Shown piece after piece: positions 35,195-43,211 of a stretch of DNA of 64,000 nt. The notes below the pieces were generated by a model. It ran no database searches. It saw only the letters and a list, made by a program, of their open reading frames with translations, and was not told the origin of the DNA. Positions within the stretch are counted from its first letter, which is position 1. Each line of letters starts with the position of its first letter. Both the position numbers and the translations under genes were made by a program. The DNA lies in NCBI GenBank assembly GCA_964621525.1, contig CAZUMS010000003.1:1-64000 (forward strand), written 5' to 3'. Origin of the DNA: CAZMGV01 sp964621525 [NCBI: uncultured bacterium]. Its GTDB lineage: Bacteria > JAGRBM01.

Positions 35195-35931
35195 ACCCTC
35201 GTCACTGCCAGCCCGCCGGCTTCGGGTGTTTCGGCGGCACCGAGGGCGATGAGCTGCCGGGAGAGTTCGCGGCCCGTTTCCCCGAAAGCGAGGACAATGA
35301 GATCCCGCGCCGGAGCATAACGGACGAGGAGGGCGGCGAACCGGGCAGCGTCTTCGCCGGCAAGCTTTGCCACAGCGGCTTCGTCGAGCACGAGCGGCTT
35401 CCAGCCGCCGAGACGCTCCTCCACGCCCCGGAGCGAGAGTTCCAGCTCGAACAGGTTCTGGGCGGCGGCGGCGTATGCCGGCCGGTTCTTCCACCATTCG
35501 CGCAGGAAATATACCGACCCGGCGGCGGCGAGCGCGGCAAGCGCGTGCGGGATGTACAGGCCGAACAGCTCGTCCCAGGACCAGACGAGGAGCGGCACCG
35601 GGAACAGGACGAGGGCGGCGATCCACACCTGCGCCGCATTCCACAGAAGCTGGAACTGCCGTTCGTCCAGCTGGAGGGCGCGGCCCGAGGCAGCGGCGGT
35701 CCGGGCAGAGAGTGAGCGGCACTCGGCCTTCAGCGCCGAGAGGTCCGCGAAGCGGGAAAGGTTTTCGAGCTGCTGCTCAAGAACGTCGAGGGAGGACACC
35801 TCCAGCAGTTCGCCGGGGGTTTGCAGCACAGGCGCACTGCCCTGAACCCGGCGGATCAGCGTCAGATCAGCCCCCAGTTCCAGTGAACGGAATTCGGCTC
35901 CGTCCCCCGGAAGCTGGACCGACACCCGCAC
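35191..35931 (-). CDS. Hypothetical two-helix membrane protein
   Basis: A 246-residue protein without a family I recognise. The N-terminal ~90 residues contain a short helical or coiled segment ('DVLEQQLENLSRFADLSALK'), then two hydrophobic helices at about 95-118 ('WIAALVLFPVPLLVWSW') and 125-145 ('LYIPHALAALAAAGSVYFL'). The C-terminal ~90 residues are soluble and acidic-hydrophobic, ending GGLAVTRV. It should sit in the inner membrane with both ends in the cytoplasm. Its stop overlaps a candidate uvrC start and its own ATG is one base from the YjbQ stop, so it is embedded in a tight minus-strand operon. Confidence 0.7.
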   Translation of the reverse strand: MRVSVQLPGDGAEFRSLELGADLTLIRRVQGSAPVLQTPGELLEVSSLDVLEQQLENLSRFADLSALKAECRSLSARTAAASGRALQLDERQFQLLWNAAQVWIAALVLFPVPLLVWSWDELFGLYIPHALAALAAAGSVYFLREWWKNRPAYAAAAQNLFELELSLRGVEERLGGWKPLVLDEAAVAKLAGEDAARFAALLVRYAPARDLIVLAFGETGRELSRQLIALGAAETPEAGGLAVTRV

Positions 35932-35932
35932 G

Positions 35933-36346
35933 CTATTCGCCCATCACTTTCACGATGACCCGTTTCTTCCGCTGGCCGTCGAACTCTGCGTAGTAGATCT
36001 GCTGCCAGGGACCGAAATCGAGACGGCCGTCCGTGACGGGGCAGATCACCTGATGGTGGACGAGCATGCTTTTGAGATGCGCGTCGGCATTGTCCTCGCC
36101 CGTCCGGTGGTGGAGGTAATTCGGCTTCGCCGGCGCAAGTTCCTCCAGCCAGGTGTCGATGTCGCGGATCAGCCCGCTCTCGGCGTCGTTCACATAGACG
36201 CCCGCCGTGATGTGCATGGCGGAGACCAGCACCATGCCCTCGCGGATACCGCTCTTGGTGACGGCCGCCTGCACTTCGTCCGTGATGAGCACGTAGTCCC
36301 GGCGCTTTTGGGTCGTGAACCAGAGGTATTCGGTATGGAATTTCAC
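35933..36346 (-). CDS. YjbQ/UPF0047 family protein
   Basis: A 137-residue protein of the YjbQ family. The start is a GTG at 36346 overlapping the stop of the GGDEF gene by four bases (GTGA); the open frame continues upstream only by chance. Conserved blocks are '[20 protein letters not shown]', '[20 protein letters not shown]' with the His cluster, and '[16 protein letters not shown]'. Length matches the family. Some members have thiamine phosphate synthase activity in vitro, but the physiological role is unsettled. It lies downstream of a diguanylate cyclase and upstream of the membrane protein in one operon. Confidence 0.9.
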   Translation of the reverse strand: MKFHTEYLWFTTQKRRDYVLITDEVQAAVTKSGIREGMVLVSAMHITAGVYVNDAESGLIRDIDTWLEELAPAKPNYLHHRTGEDNADAHLKSMLVHHQVICPVTDGRLDFGPWQQIYYAEFDGQRKKRVIVKVMGE

Positions 36347-37464
36347 TCGAAACCGCCGCCTTCCTCGGTGCCCGCCTCGGGCTCTCCGATGCTCACGCGG
36401 TTCCGCCCCGCCTGTTTGGCCGCGTACATGGCCTTGTCGGCCACCTTCAGGAACGCATCCTTGTTCTGTTCGGGCGTGTAGCGCTTCCTCACATGGTCGT
36501 GGAAGCTGGCGATGCCGATGGAGCAGGTGATGAGGCCGCCGATCTTGAGTGGCGGGCCGTAGGGGCCCTCGGAGGCGAGGAAGATGTAGTCCTGGATCCG
36601 GGCCCGGAGCGTCTCGCAGAGGGCCTGGGCCTCCGAAAGCTCCTGCTGGGCGAGGATCACGACGAATTCGTCGCCGCCGTACCGGGAGATCACTGCGCCG
36701 GGGATCGCCAGCACCTGCCGCATGAGGTAGCCGATCTCCTTGAGCACCATCGATCCGGCCATGTGACCGTGGGTGTCGTTCACCTGCTTGAAGTGGTCGA
36801 GGTCCATGAACACGAGGCAGAGCGGGCCGCCCGATGCCGTGGCGTCGATGATGTCGCGGGTGAGCTGTGCGTGGAAAAACCGGTCGTTGTAGAGACCCGT
36901 AAGCGTGTCCCGCTGGGCCATGTCGCGGAGCTTGTCGGCGTCGAGGGCATTCATGATCACGGACGACATGTAGTCCGCGAAGATGGCGATGAGGTTCATC
37001 TCCCGCTCGGTGAACGGCAGCTCGCCCGGTTTCTTCCGCAGGAGCAGCGTGCCGCAGACGGACTTCTCGATCGTCACCGGGACGCCGATCACCGGGGCCT
37101 GAAACGTCTCGTCGATGCCGACGTAGGGCGTGCCTTCGAGGTAGGTTTTCCCGGCGGTGCCCGCGTAGGCAGGCTCGGTCGAGCCGGGGAGCGCCATGTA
37201 AGGCCCCTGCCCGATGGAAGCGATCACAACGAGGTCGTTCTCCCGGCGGTCCGACTGCTTGGTGATCGGGTTGTCGAGCAGGAGGGCGGCGCTCGCGCAC
37301 GGCACGAACGCGACGGCGCGGGAGAGCACGTCCTCCAGCACCGAATCGACCGGGATTTCCGGCGGAATATCGAGCGCCTTCCGGCGGCGGTCCAGAAAGA
37401 CCCGGAGCTTGATCCGCGGCAGCGAACCTACGGTCGATCCGTCCGGCCGGCGGGTGATCGGCAT
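36343..37464 (-). CDS. GAF-GGDEF diguanylate cyclase
   Basis: A 373-residue protein. After a ~30-residue lead comes a GAF domain (about 40-185; '[21 protein letters not shown]', '[20 protein letters not shown]'), then a GGDEF domain (about 190-360) with '[14 protein letters not shown]', metal-binding '[16 protein letters not shown]' and an active-site 'SRYGGDEF'. The RxxD inhibitory site that normally precedes the signature is missing ('[13 protein letters not shown]'), so product inhibition is unlikely. It makes c-di-GMP under control of a small-molecule or protein signal at the GAF domain. Together with the GGDEF protein at 7160 and YajQ at 58294 it points to c-di-GMP signalling. Coupled by overlap to yjbQ. 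Confidence 0.93.
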   Translation of the reverse strand: MPITRRPDGSTVGSLPRIKLRVFLDRRRKALDIPPEIPVDSVLEDVLSRAVAFVPCASAALLLDNPITKQSDRRENDLVVIASIGQGPYMALPGSTEPAYAGTAGKTYLEGTPYVGIDETFQAPVIGVPVTIEKSVCGTLLLRKKPGELPFTEREMNLIAIFADYMSSVIMNALDADKLRDMAQRDTLTGLYNDRFFHAQLTRDIIDATASGGPLCLVFMDLDHFKQVNDTHGHMAGSMVLKEIGYLMRQVLAIPGAVISRYGGDEFVVILAQQELSEAQALCETLRARIQDYIFLASEGPYGPPLKIGGLITCSIGIASFHDHVRKRYTPEQNKDAFLKVADKAMYAAKQAGRNRVSIGEPEAGTEEGGGFE

Positions 37465-37471
37465 GGCAGCC

Positions 37472-37816
37472 TCAGTGAACGGTCCCGTCGGTCTTGATCA
37501 TGGGGATGGGCGGCGCGTTCACCACTTCCGTCTCGATGACGCCGAACCGGGCCTCGTAACGCTGCACCGATTCCTGGAGCGCCTTGAGGAACCGCTTGGC
37601 CTGACGGGGATTCACGATGATCCGGCTCCGCACGGTGGCGCTGCTGATGCCCTCGGCGCCGGGCGCCTGCGGCGGCATGAAGCAGAAATCGAAGACGAAC
37701 TCGTTTTCGGCCGCGTTGATGAGCGAGAGATTGGCATAGTTGCCCTGAAGCAGCTCGTTCGGGCAGTGGATCTGGAGCCGGATACCGGGCGGGTTCTTGT
37801 CGGCGGGTTCGGACAT
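37472..37816 (-). CDS. DUF3467 family protein
   Basis: A 114-residue protein with the DUF3467 pattern: 'LQGNYANLSLINAAENEFVFDFCFMPP', 'SRIIVNPRQAKRFLKALQESVQRYEARFG'. The domain is widespread and its function is unknown; it is small, soluble and has no catalytic motif. It starts 30 bases after the cation transporter and ends seven bases before the GGDEF gene, so it belongs to the same minus-strand operon. Confidence 0.85.
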   Translation of the reverse strand: MSEPADKNPPGIRLQIHCPNELLQGNYANLSLINAAENEFVFDFCFMPPQAPGAEGISSATVRSRIIVNPRQAKRFLKALQESVQRYEARFGVIETEVVNAPPIPMIKTDGTVH

Positions 37817-37846
37817 GGAATGAAGGCCTCCGTCGGAACCGTCACC

Positions 37847-38764
37847 TTACGGAATGGAGACGCCCGAGGGCAACTGGGCGGGCTCCACATGAACGGTCAC
37901 GTCCCGGATGCCTGCAATGGCCTGCCGGACGGCATCCGACACCTCGTGGCTGAGATCGTGGGCGCCTCCCACGCTCATGGCCGCATCCACCTGGATCGAG
38001 AGGTCCACGAACACCTTGCCTGGCGTCCCCCGGGAACGGATGTCGGTGCAGCCCCGGACGCCCTTCACCCCGAGCACGGCCCGCCGGACCTCCTCCGGGT
38101 CGATCTGGGCCCGGTCGGCGAGATAATCGGCGTTCTCGAGAATGATCCGCACGCCGGTCCAGAAGATCCAGATCGCCACGAGACCGCCCGCCAGGGGGTC
38201 TACCCAGGAGATCCCGGCCCAGCCCAGTACGACGGCGACCATCACGCCGCCCGTGACGGCAAGGTCGCTCGCCGTGTGGGCCGAATCGGAAAGAAGGAAC
38301 GGACTGCCAAGTTCCCGGCCCCGGCGGCGCTCGTAGGAAGCGACGAAAAGATTCACGGCGAAGGTGACCGCCATGACTGCAAGGACGAGCTTTCCGGGCG
38401 CCTCCGCCGGGACCGCCGCACCGGTCAGCTTCTGGTAAACCTCCATCGAAACCGTACCGGCCGTCGCCAGCAGGAACAGCCCCACACCGCCTGCGGCGAA
38501 AATTTCGAGCTTCTGGTGCCCGTATGGGTGGTCTGCATCCGGCGGACGGGAGGCGAAGTAGAGGCTCACGAGACCGACGATGTTGGAGACACCGTCGGTC
38601 AAAGAATGCAGGCCGTCGGCATAGACGGCGACGAGCCCCGCCCAGTGACCCACGGCCATCTTGACGACCGCGATCCCCAGATTAAGGCCGAGGGTGATCC
38701 ACAGGACCCGGGCGACCGCCCGGTCTGTCTCACCATCTTCAGGCCGGTTTCCCTCTGAAGTCAT
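37847..38764 (-). CDS. Cation diffusion facilitator transporter (CDF)
   Basis: A 305-residue inner-membrane divalent metal/H+ antiporter exporting Zn2+, Co2+, Fe2+ or similar. Six membrane helices are predicted; metal-site motifs are 'YADGLHSLTDGVSN' (HxxxD on helix 2) and 'LSDSAHTASDLAVTGG' (HxxxD on helix 5), followed by a cytoplasmic C-terminal domain ('VRGCTDIRSRGTPGKVFVDL', 'HDLSHEVSDAVRQ'). The start is ambiguous: ATG at 38764 has GAGGAG only one base away, while a GTG eight codons upstream (38788) has no ribosome binding site. HxxxD in both sites would favour Mn, Fe or Zn by family rules, but this was not tested. It heads the operon running to uvrC. Confidence 0.92.
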   Translation of the reverse strand: MTSEGNRPEDGETDRAVARVLWITLGLNLGIAVVKMAVGHWAGLVAVYADGLHSLTDGVSNIVGLVSLYFASRPPDADHPYGHQKLEIFAAGGVGLFLLATAGTVSMEVYQKLTGAAVPAEAPGKLVLAVMAVTFAVNLFVASYERRRGRELGSPFLLSDSAHTASDLAVTGGVMVAVVLGWAGISWVDPLAGGLVAIWIFWTGVRIILENADYLADRAQIDPEEVRRAVLGVKGVRGCTDIRSRGTPGKVFVDLSIQVDAAMSVGGAHDLSHEVSDAVRQAIAGIRDVTVHVEPAQLPSGVSIP

Positions 38765-38827
38765 GCTCCTCTTTGTTGGCAGCAGCACCGGCGGACAGTC
38801 AACATGGGAGATCGGGAGATACTACCC

Positions 38828-39562
38828 ATGAACCGACAGGTCCTCGCGGCCGCCGCCTTCGTTTTCGCCAGCCTGTTCGCCGGTCCCCTCCGGGCGGACG
38901 AGATCGAGATCCGCTCCCCCGACGGGGTGCGCCTGCGGGCCACCTACCGGAAGGCGGTGGGAGAAGCGAAACGGGCCGCCCTCCTCCTTCACATGCTGGG
39001 CGGATCCCGCACGGACTGGAAACCGCTCGAACCCCTGCTGCTCGAGTCGGGAATCTCCACATTCGCCCTCGATTTCAGGGGGCACGGGGATTCGGGCACA
39101 AAAACCGATGGCTCCACGGTCGATCACAAGAGCTTCGACGACCGCACCCGGCCCCTGATCGCGAAAGACGTGGCTCCCGCGCTCCAGTTCCTGGAGGCGC
39201 AGGGCTTCAAGCGGCAGGAGATCACGCTCGTCGGGGCCTCCATCGGGGCGAACGTCGCCATCATCAGTGTGTCCAGAGAGGCCCAGCTCCGGAACGCCGT
39301 TCTGCTCTCCCCCGGCATGAACTACCGGCAACTCCGTATCGAGGACGCCGTGCGGGAGTGGAACTCGCGGCCCCTGCTGGTGATTGCCGCCGAAAACGAC
39401 ACCTACAGCGCCGAGACGGCGCGGAAAATCCGCGAGATCCTCGCTTCGAAGGAAAGGGTGAAGGTGGAGGTCTATCCGGGCCACTCCGCCCACGGCACGA
39501 ACATGCTGGACGTCATCCCCGGCGCAGCGGAGAAGATCGCCGGGTGGGTCGCCGGGAACTGA
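38828..39562 (+). CDS. Secreted alpha/beta hydrolase
   Basis: A 244-residue protein from the ATG at 38828 (MNRQVLAAAAFVFASLFAGP), chosen because GGGAGA lies upstream and it begins a signal peptide, cleaved around LRA-DE. The mature protein is a serine hydrolase: 'LLLHMLGGSRTDW' (oxyanion loop), 'FRGHGDSG', nucleophile motif 'LVGASIGANVA' (GxSxG), acidic residue near 'AAENDTYSAETA' and catalytic His in 'YPGHSAHGTNML'. It resembles dienelactone hydrolase-like and cutinase-like esterases acting in the periplasm. It is divergent from the CDF gene and upstream of the isoprenoid operon but not part of it by spacing (75 bases). Confidence 0.82.
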   Translation: MNRQVLAAAAFVFASLFAGPLRADEIEIRSPDGVRLRATYRKAVGEAKRAALLLHMLGGSRTDWKPLEPLLLESGISTFALDFRGHGDSGTKTDGSTVDHKSFDDRTRPLIAKDVAPALQFLEAQGFKRQEITLVGASIGANVAIISVSREAQLRNAVLLSPGMNYRQLRIEDAVREWNSRPLLVIAAENDTYSAETARKIREILASKERVKVEVYPGHSAHGTNMLDVIPGAAEKIAGWVAGN

Positions 39563-39584
39563 AAAACCGTCCTTCCCCCGCCCC

Positions 39585-39617
39585 TTGCACTCGAACTTTC
39601 AAAAGTCTATGAAAGTT
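39585..39617 (+). promoter_or_regulatory. Promoter overlapped by an 8-8-8 perfect dyad (operator candidate)
   Basis: A sigma-70-like -35 (TTGCAC, 39585-39590) and -10 (TATGAA, 39608-39613) are 17 bases apart. A perfect dyad, AACTTTCA (39594-39601) and TGAAAGTT (39610-39617) with an 8-base spacer, covers the spacer and the -10. A dimeric winged-helix repressor bound here would block transcription of the following four-gene operon. The operon ends in a GbsR-like regulator, the obvious candidate. Both promoter hexamers are weak matches. Confidence 0.5.
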
Positions 39618-39637
39618 TTGAGAAGGAGGGCGGATTC

Positions 39638-40222
39638 ATGTCCAGCCCGCTACTGACCGGCCCCGACGCCCCGTTCCAGTTCCACCCTGCCCAGGCGGAA
39701 GTCACCCTCGGCAACGAGGCTTTCCACGAGCGGCTTGCCTACGAGATCCGGCGGGCAAAACGCGAAATCTGCGACTTCGTCCACCCCGAAACCGCCAAGG
39801 GCCACGAAGAGCACGACATGGAACTGTTCCGGGCCTATTCGGAGGCCATGGACCGCAACGTCTCCGTCCGGTTCACCATGCCCGACCTCATGTGGAAGAT
39901 GCTGATCGCCATGTACAGTCACGAGAAATACGGCAGCGTCCGGTTTCTTGCCGGCGACGGACACATCCGTACCGTCCCGCAGGTGTGGTCCCCCTACACC
40001 GTATTCGACCGCGAGCGCGTGCTGCTCTGTATCCGCGAACCGCGCAAGCAGCTTCTCTTCAACCAGACCGTGCTGATCCACGACCCCGTGCTCGCGGAGA
40101 GGCTGGCCCAGGATTACGACCGCATGTGGAACGAGAAAGCGAAGGTGGTGGACCGGACCGAAGTGCTCGGCTCCAACTGGCGCAAGAAGCTCGCCGCCGT
40201 CCCTGCCGCCCCCGCCGCCTGA
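39638..40222 (+). CDS. Uncharacterised protein, possible PLD-like/TrmB-C-like fold
   Basis: A 194-residue soluble protein. I recognise no family with confidence. The pattern 'LAYEIRRAKREICDFV', 'VSVRFTMPDLMWKMLIAM', 'VRFLAGDGHIRTVPQVWSPYTVFDRERVLLCI' and a terminal 'NQTVLIHDPVLAERLAQDYDRMW' is reminiscent of the C-terminal ligand-binding domain of TrmB-type and PLD-superfamily regulators, but no HxK catalytic motif is visible, so it is unlikely to be an active phospholipase D. AGAAGGAGGG precedes the ATG. It is first in the operon with polyprenyl synthase, MenA-like prenyltransferase and a GbsR-like regulator (43-, 4- and 3-base gaps). It may sense a lipid or quinone product; that is speculation. 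Confidence 0.6.
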   Translation: MSSPLLTGPDAPFQFHPAQAEVTLGNEAFHERLAYEIRRAKREICDFVHPETAKGHEEHDMELFRAYSEAMDRNVSVRFTMPDLMWKMLIAMYSHEKYGSVRFLAGDGHIRTVPQVWSPYTVFDRERVLLCIREPRKQLLFNQTVLIHDPVLAERLAQDYDRMWNEKAKVVDRTEVLGSNWRKKLAAVPAAPAA

Positions 40223-40265
40223 AACCCCGAGCCGCGCTCCTCCTGAAGCGTCCGGAGAACCGCCA

Positions 40266-41330
40266 ATGAGTCCGACCGCCTCTGCAGCCGTCCTCGCCAC
40301 GATCGACGAGCCGCTCCCTCTGGAGAACGCCGCCAGAAGGCCCCGGCCGTCCCCGCCGCTCTGGCAGCAGTTCGCCGTCGAGGCACTGCAGATGCTCCGC
40401 GCCGATCTGCTCGACGTGGAAGAGATCCTGAAAAGCCGGTGTGACGGTATCGCCGACCCGCTGCCGGGCGCGTGCCGCCACCTCGTTACCGCCGACGGCA
40501 AACGGCTCCGCCCGATTCTGGCTCTTCTCGGCTCGCGCATCGCCGGAGTGCCGCGGGACCGGGCCCTGCGCATCGCCGCCGCCTCCGAACTGGTCCACTC
40601 GGCCTCGCTCCTTCACGACGACGTGCTGGACGACGGCACCAAGCGCCGCGGCAAGGACGCAGCCCGGATACTGTATGGAAACCGCATCAGCGTGCTGGGC
40701 GGCAATCACCTGCTGGTGGGGGCACTGCTCGAACTGACCGCGACGAAGCCCGAGGACCTCGCCTCCGTGCTCGGCGTCCTGGACGAACTCGTGGAGGGCG
40801 AAGTGCTCCAGCACAACCTGCGCACGCGGCCGGTGATCCCATCTCCCGTTTACCAGCAGGTTGTGGCACGCAAGACCGCTTCCCTCATTGAATGGTCGGT
40901 CTCGGCGGCAGCCTCCGGAACGCCGCTTCACGGGCCGCTGTCCCACTACGGCTATCACCTCGGCGTGTCGTTCCAGATGGTGGACGACCTGCTGGATGTC
41001 ACCGGCGATGCGGCAAAGGTCGGCAAGAATCTTGCGAACGACGTCAAGGAGGGGAAACCCTCCCTCCCCCTCGTCGTTGCCTGCGAGCTGTTCCCCGAGG
41101 CCCGCGCCGAGGCCCGGCGCGTGTTCGCGCTGCCCGAGGCGGACCGCACGGGCGGCACGCTCACGGAACTGTTCGGCTACCTTACCCACGAGAAGACCCT
41201 CGACGTGGGCCGCCGGTGGATCCAGTCGATCACGATGCAGGCGCTCACCGCGATCCGCTCCCTGCCGGCCTCCGCCGAGCGGGACCTGCTCGAGCGGGCG
41301 ACGCTCGCCCTCGAAAACCGTCTAAACTGA
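40266..41330 (+). CDS. Long-chain polyprenyl diphosphate synthase
   Basis: A 354-residue trans-prenyltransferase. The first Asp-rich motif is 'SLLHDDVLDDGTKRRGK' (DDxxD) and the second 'FQMVDDLLDVTGD' (DDxxD); the conserved 'TADGKRLRPILALLG' segment and 'GNHLLVGALLEL' are also present. It condenses isopentenyl diphosphate with an allylic diphosphate to make a long isoprenoid tail. The 'SASLLHDD' residues ahead of the first motif are small or hydrophobic, consistent with a long-chain product rather than farnesyl diphosphate. The next gene, four bases later, is a MenA-like prenyltransferase, so the product is probably the quinone side chain. A short-chain synthase gene (ispA) lies separately at 60706. 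Confidence 0.93.
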   Translation: MSPTASAAVLATIDEPLPLENAARRPRPSPPLWQQFAVEALQMLRADLLDVEEILKSRCDGIADPLPGACRHLVTADGKRLRPILALLGSRIAGVPRDRALRIAAASELVHSASLLHDDVLDDGTKRRGKDAARILYGNRISVLGGNHLLVGALLELTATKPEDLASVLGVLDELVEGEVLQHNLRTRPVIPSPVYQQVVARKTASLIEWSVSAAASGTPLHGPLSHYGYHLGVSFQMVDDLLDVTGDAAKVGKNLANDVKEGKPSLPLVVACELFPEARAEARRVFALPEADRTGGTLTELFGYLTHEKTLDVGRRWIQSITMQALTAIRSLPASAERDLLERATLALENRLN

Positions 41331-41334
41331 CCGG

Positions 41335-42267
41335 ATGACGGAAACTTCCGGCAAACGGCCGCCCTCCCGGACGGTGATCTGGCTGCGGGCGATGCGGCTC
41401 GTCTCGCTGCCCGCCGCCCTCGTGCCGCTGATGGTGGGCGGCGGCCTCGCCTCCCTTGCCGAAAGGCCCGTGGACTGGCTGCTCATCGTCTGGATGACCC
41501 TCTCGGCGTCGGCGATGCTGCTCGCCGTCAATATCCGCAACGATATCGACGACCACGACCGGGGTCTCGACAAACCCGGCCAGCCGTTCGGTGCGGCGGG
41601 TTCGGGCGTACTTCCGGACGGACTGCTCACGCGGAAGGAAATGAAACGGGCGCTCTTCCTGCTCATGGGAATCGCGGCGGTTTCGTCGGTCCCGCTGATT
41701 TACGCCCGGGGTACCGCCGTGCTCGCGCTCGGGATTGCCGGTTTCTCGCTCGGGCTCCTCTACACGGCGAAACCGTTCGGCCTGAAATACCTGGGTCTCG
41801 GCGATCCGCTGGTGTTCCTGCTCATGGGGCCCCTGATGGTGAGCGGCGTGGACTGGATCCTGACCGGCGAACTTGTCCCGGCACGGATCCTCGCCGGATT
41901 GCCTGTGGGACTCGTGGCGGTACTGATCCTCCACTGCAACAACTGGCGCGATCTGGATTCGGACCGGGAGGCGGGGACCCTGACGGTCGCGATCCGTCTG
42001 GGTGAGCGTGGTTCATCGTTCTATGCAGCGGTCCTCGCCTACGGCGCAATTCTGATCGCCGCCGGGGCCGCTCTCGCGGGGGCCGTGCCGTACCTCTGCC
42101 TGCTCGTATTCTTGTGCCTTCCGAAAGCGTCCGCTATTCTGCGGCTTATCAGGGAAGGCCGTGAGGCGTACCGGCGGCGCGGACCCCGTGGTGATCCCAC
42201 GTTCCATGCCGCCCAGCTGCACCTCCTGTTCGGCCTTCTCTACGCGGCGGGACTGTTCTTCGGCTGA
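41335..42267 (+). CDS. MenA-like UbiA-family prenyltransferase
   Basis: A 310-residue membrane protein with about eight to nine helices. The prenyl-diphosphate binding motifs are 'NIRNDIDDHDRGLDKP' (NDxxDxxxD) and 'NNWRDLDSDREAGTLTVAIRLG' (DxxxD). The second motif with 'RDxxxDxxxGxxTxAxRLG' is typical of 1,4-dihydroxy-2-naphthoate octaprenyltransferase (MenA), which makes demethylmenaquinone at the inner membrane; other UbiA enzymes cannot be excluded. It is four bases after the polyprenyl synthase and three bases before the GbsR-like gene. A MenA role would imply menaquinone respiration in this organism, but the other men genes are not in the window. Confidence 0.85.
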   Translation: MTETSGKRPPSRTVIWLRAMRLVSLPAALVPLMVGGGLASLAERPVDWLLIVWMTLSASAMLLAVNIRNDIDDHDRGLDKPGQPFGAAGSGVLPDGLLTRKEMKRALFLLMGIAAVSSVPLIYARGTAVLALGIAGFSLGLLYTAKPFGLKYLGLGDPLVFLLMGPLMVSGVDWILTGELVPARILAGLPVGLVAVLILHCNNWRDLDSDREAGTLTVAIRLGERGSSFYAAVLAYGAILIAAGAALAGAVPYLCLLVFLCLPKASAILRLIREGREAYRRRGPRGDPTFHAAQLHLLFGLLYAAGLFFG

Positions 42268-42270
42268 TAG

Positions 42271-42867
42271 ATGGCGGATGAAAAGCAGTCCGGCCCCGTA
42301 CACGGTGCGGGGGACAAGTTGACCAAGGCGGCACAACCCAAACCGGCGCTTCGTGCGCCCAAGCTCATGGCCGACGCCATCGGCCAGCTCATGGAGTTCT
42401 GGAATTTCAAGAGCAACCTGGGCCGCATCTGGACGCTCCTTTATCTCTCTCCGGACCCGGTCGCCGCCGCCGATATCGCCGACCACCTGAACCTCTCCTC
42501 TGGCGCCGTCAGCATGGCGACGAATGAGCTCCTCCGCTGGAAGGCGATCAAGAAGATCCACCAGCCAGGCGAGCGCAAGGACTTCTTCACGGCCGAAACC
42601 GACCTGTGGCGGCTCATTACGGGCGTCCTGTCGGACCGCGAGCGGCGCGAGATCGAATCGGCCCTGGAGGCCTTCAAGGAAGCGCTCTCGGCGCTCGATT
42701 CCGAGAAGGACCACTACGATCCGAAGGACTTCAGGTTCAAGAAGGAACGGATCGAGCGGATGTTCCAGCTCGCGATGATGGGCAAGACAATGCTCGACAC
42801 GCTCCTGAACCAGGCCCACCTCAACATGAAGCCGATCCGCGAGCATCTGGACAAGCTGAAGAGCTGA
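42271..42867 (+). CDS. GbsR-like MarR-superfamily regulator
   Basis: A 198-residue protein. After a ~35-residue polar lead comes the GbsR-type winged helix: 'AIGQLMEFWNFKSNLGRIWTLLYLS', 'AAADIADHLNLSSGAVSMATNELLRWKAI' (HTH) and 'IKKIHQPGERKDFFTAETD' (wing). A long helical C-terminal part supports dimerisation. GbsR-family proteins repress transport and synthesis genes for small solutes in response to choline or related ligands; here the location at the end of an isoprenoid/quinone operon is unusual. Autoregulation through the dyad at 39594-39617 is plausible but unproven. The ATG is three bases after the menA stop. Confidence 0.85.
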   Translation: MADEKQSGPVHGAGDKLTKAAQPKPALRAPKLMADAIGQLMEFWNFKSNLGRIWTLLYLSPDPVAAADIADHLNLSSGAVSMATNELLRWKAIKKIHQPGERKDFFTAETDLWRLITGVLSDRERREIESALEAFKEALSALDSEKDHYDPKDFRFKKERIERMFQLAMMGKTMLDTLLNQAHLNMKPIREHLDKLKS

Positions 42868-42882
42868 AGCGGAATCCCAGCC

Positions 42883-42915
42883 CCTGAAAAGCCCTACGCC
42901 CGCGGCCTTTTCAGG
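42883..42915 (+). terminator. Stem-loop after the isoprenoid operon
   Basis: A perfect 9-base stem (CCTGAAAAG/CTTTTCAGG, arms 42883-42891 and 42907-42915) with a 15-base GC-rich loop lies 16 bases after the gbsR-like stop. No T-run follows, so it may end transcription weakly or protect the transcript end. Confidence 0.45.
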
Positions 42916-42947
42916 CGGCGGACGTTCGGGTTAATAGGCGGAGGGCC

Positions 42948-43099
42948 GGAGCCCGATCAGGGATTGGGAAAAACCGGGTTCAGCATCGTTACTGGGAGTT
43001 GCCAGCCGTTCCGCTTGCGCGGTTCAGCGATCCCGTGGCAAACCCGGATGCCGGAACCCGATGGAGGAAACCCTCTGCCGGGCGCCGGCCTCTCCAAGG
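42948..43099. repeat. Element E1: paired non-coding element downstream of amt1
   Basis: About 152 bases clearly related to 45219-45371 (E2), with similar length, in the same orientation and at the 3' side of the other amt gene. Shared blocks on the plus strand include CAGGGATTGGGAAAA, CGATCCCGTG, GAGGAAACCCTCTGCCGGGC and CCAAGG. The blocks GGGAT (42960-42964) and ATCCC further on can pair as a closing stem around an inner hairpin, and CTCTGCCGGGCGCCGGCC forms another. The hairpin bases differ between copies more than the flanking blocks. It lies in the 344-base spacer before the amt1 stop codon, which holds no gene. Confidence 0.65.
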
Positions 43100-43211
43100 T
43101 TTTCTGCCCTGGCCGCCGGAGGGAAGAAGGCCTGCGCGGCTCGATGTCCAGGTTCCGTTGCGCATCGCAGGCCTCCTTTCATTCCCGTCCGGCTTCCCGG
43201 TACTTCCGCTC

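Noticed and set aside
35933-37300. A 455-codon minus-strand frame across yjbQ and the GGDEF gene
   Set aside because: Only its last 137 codons are a real gene; the rest is an out-of-frame shadow of the GGDEF gene rich in Arg and Pro.
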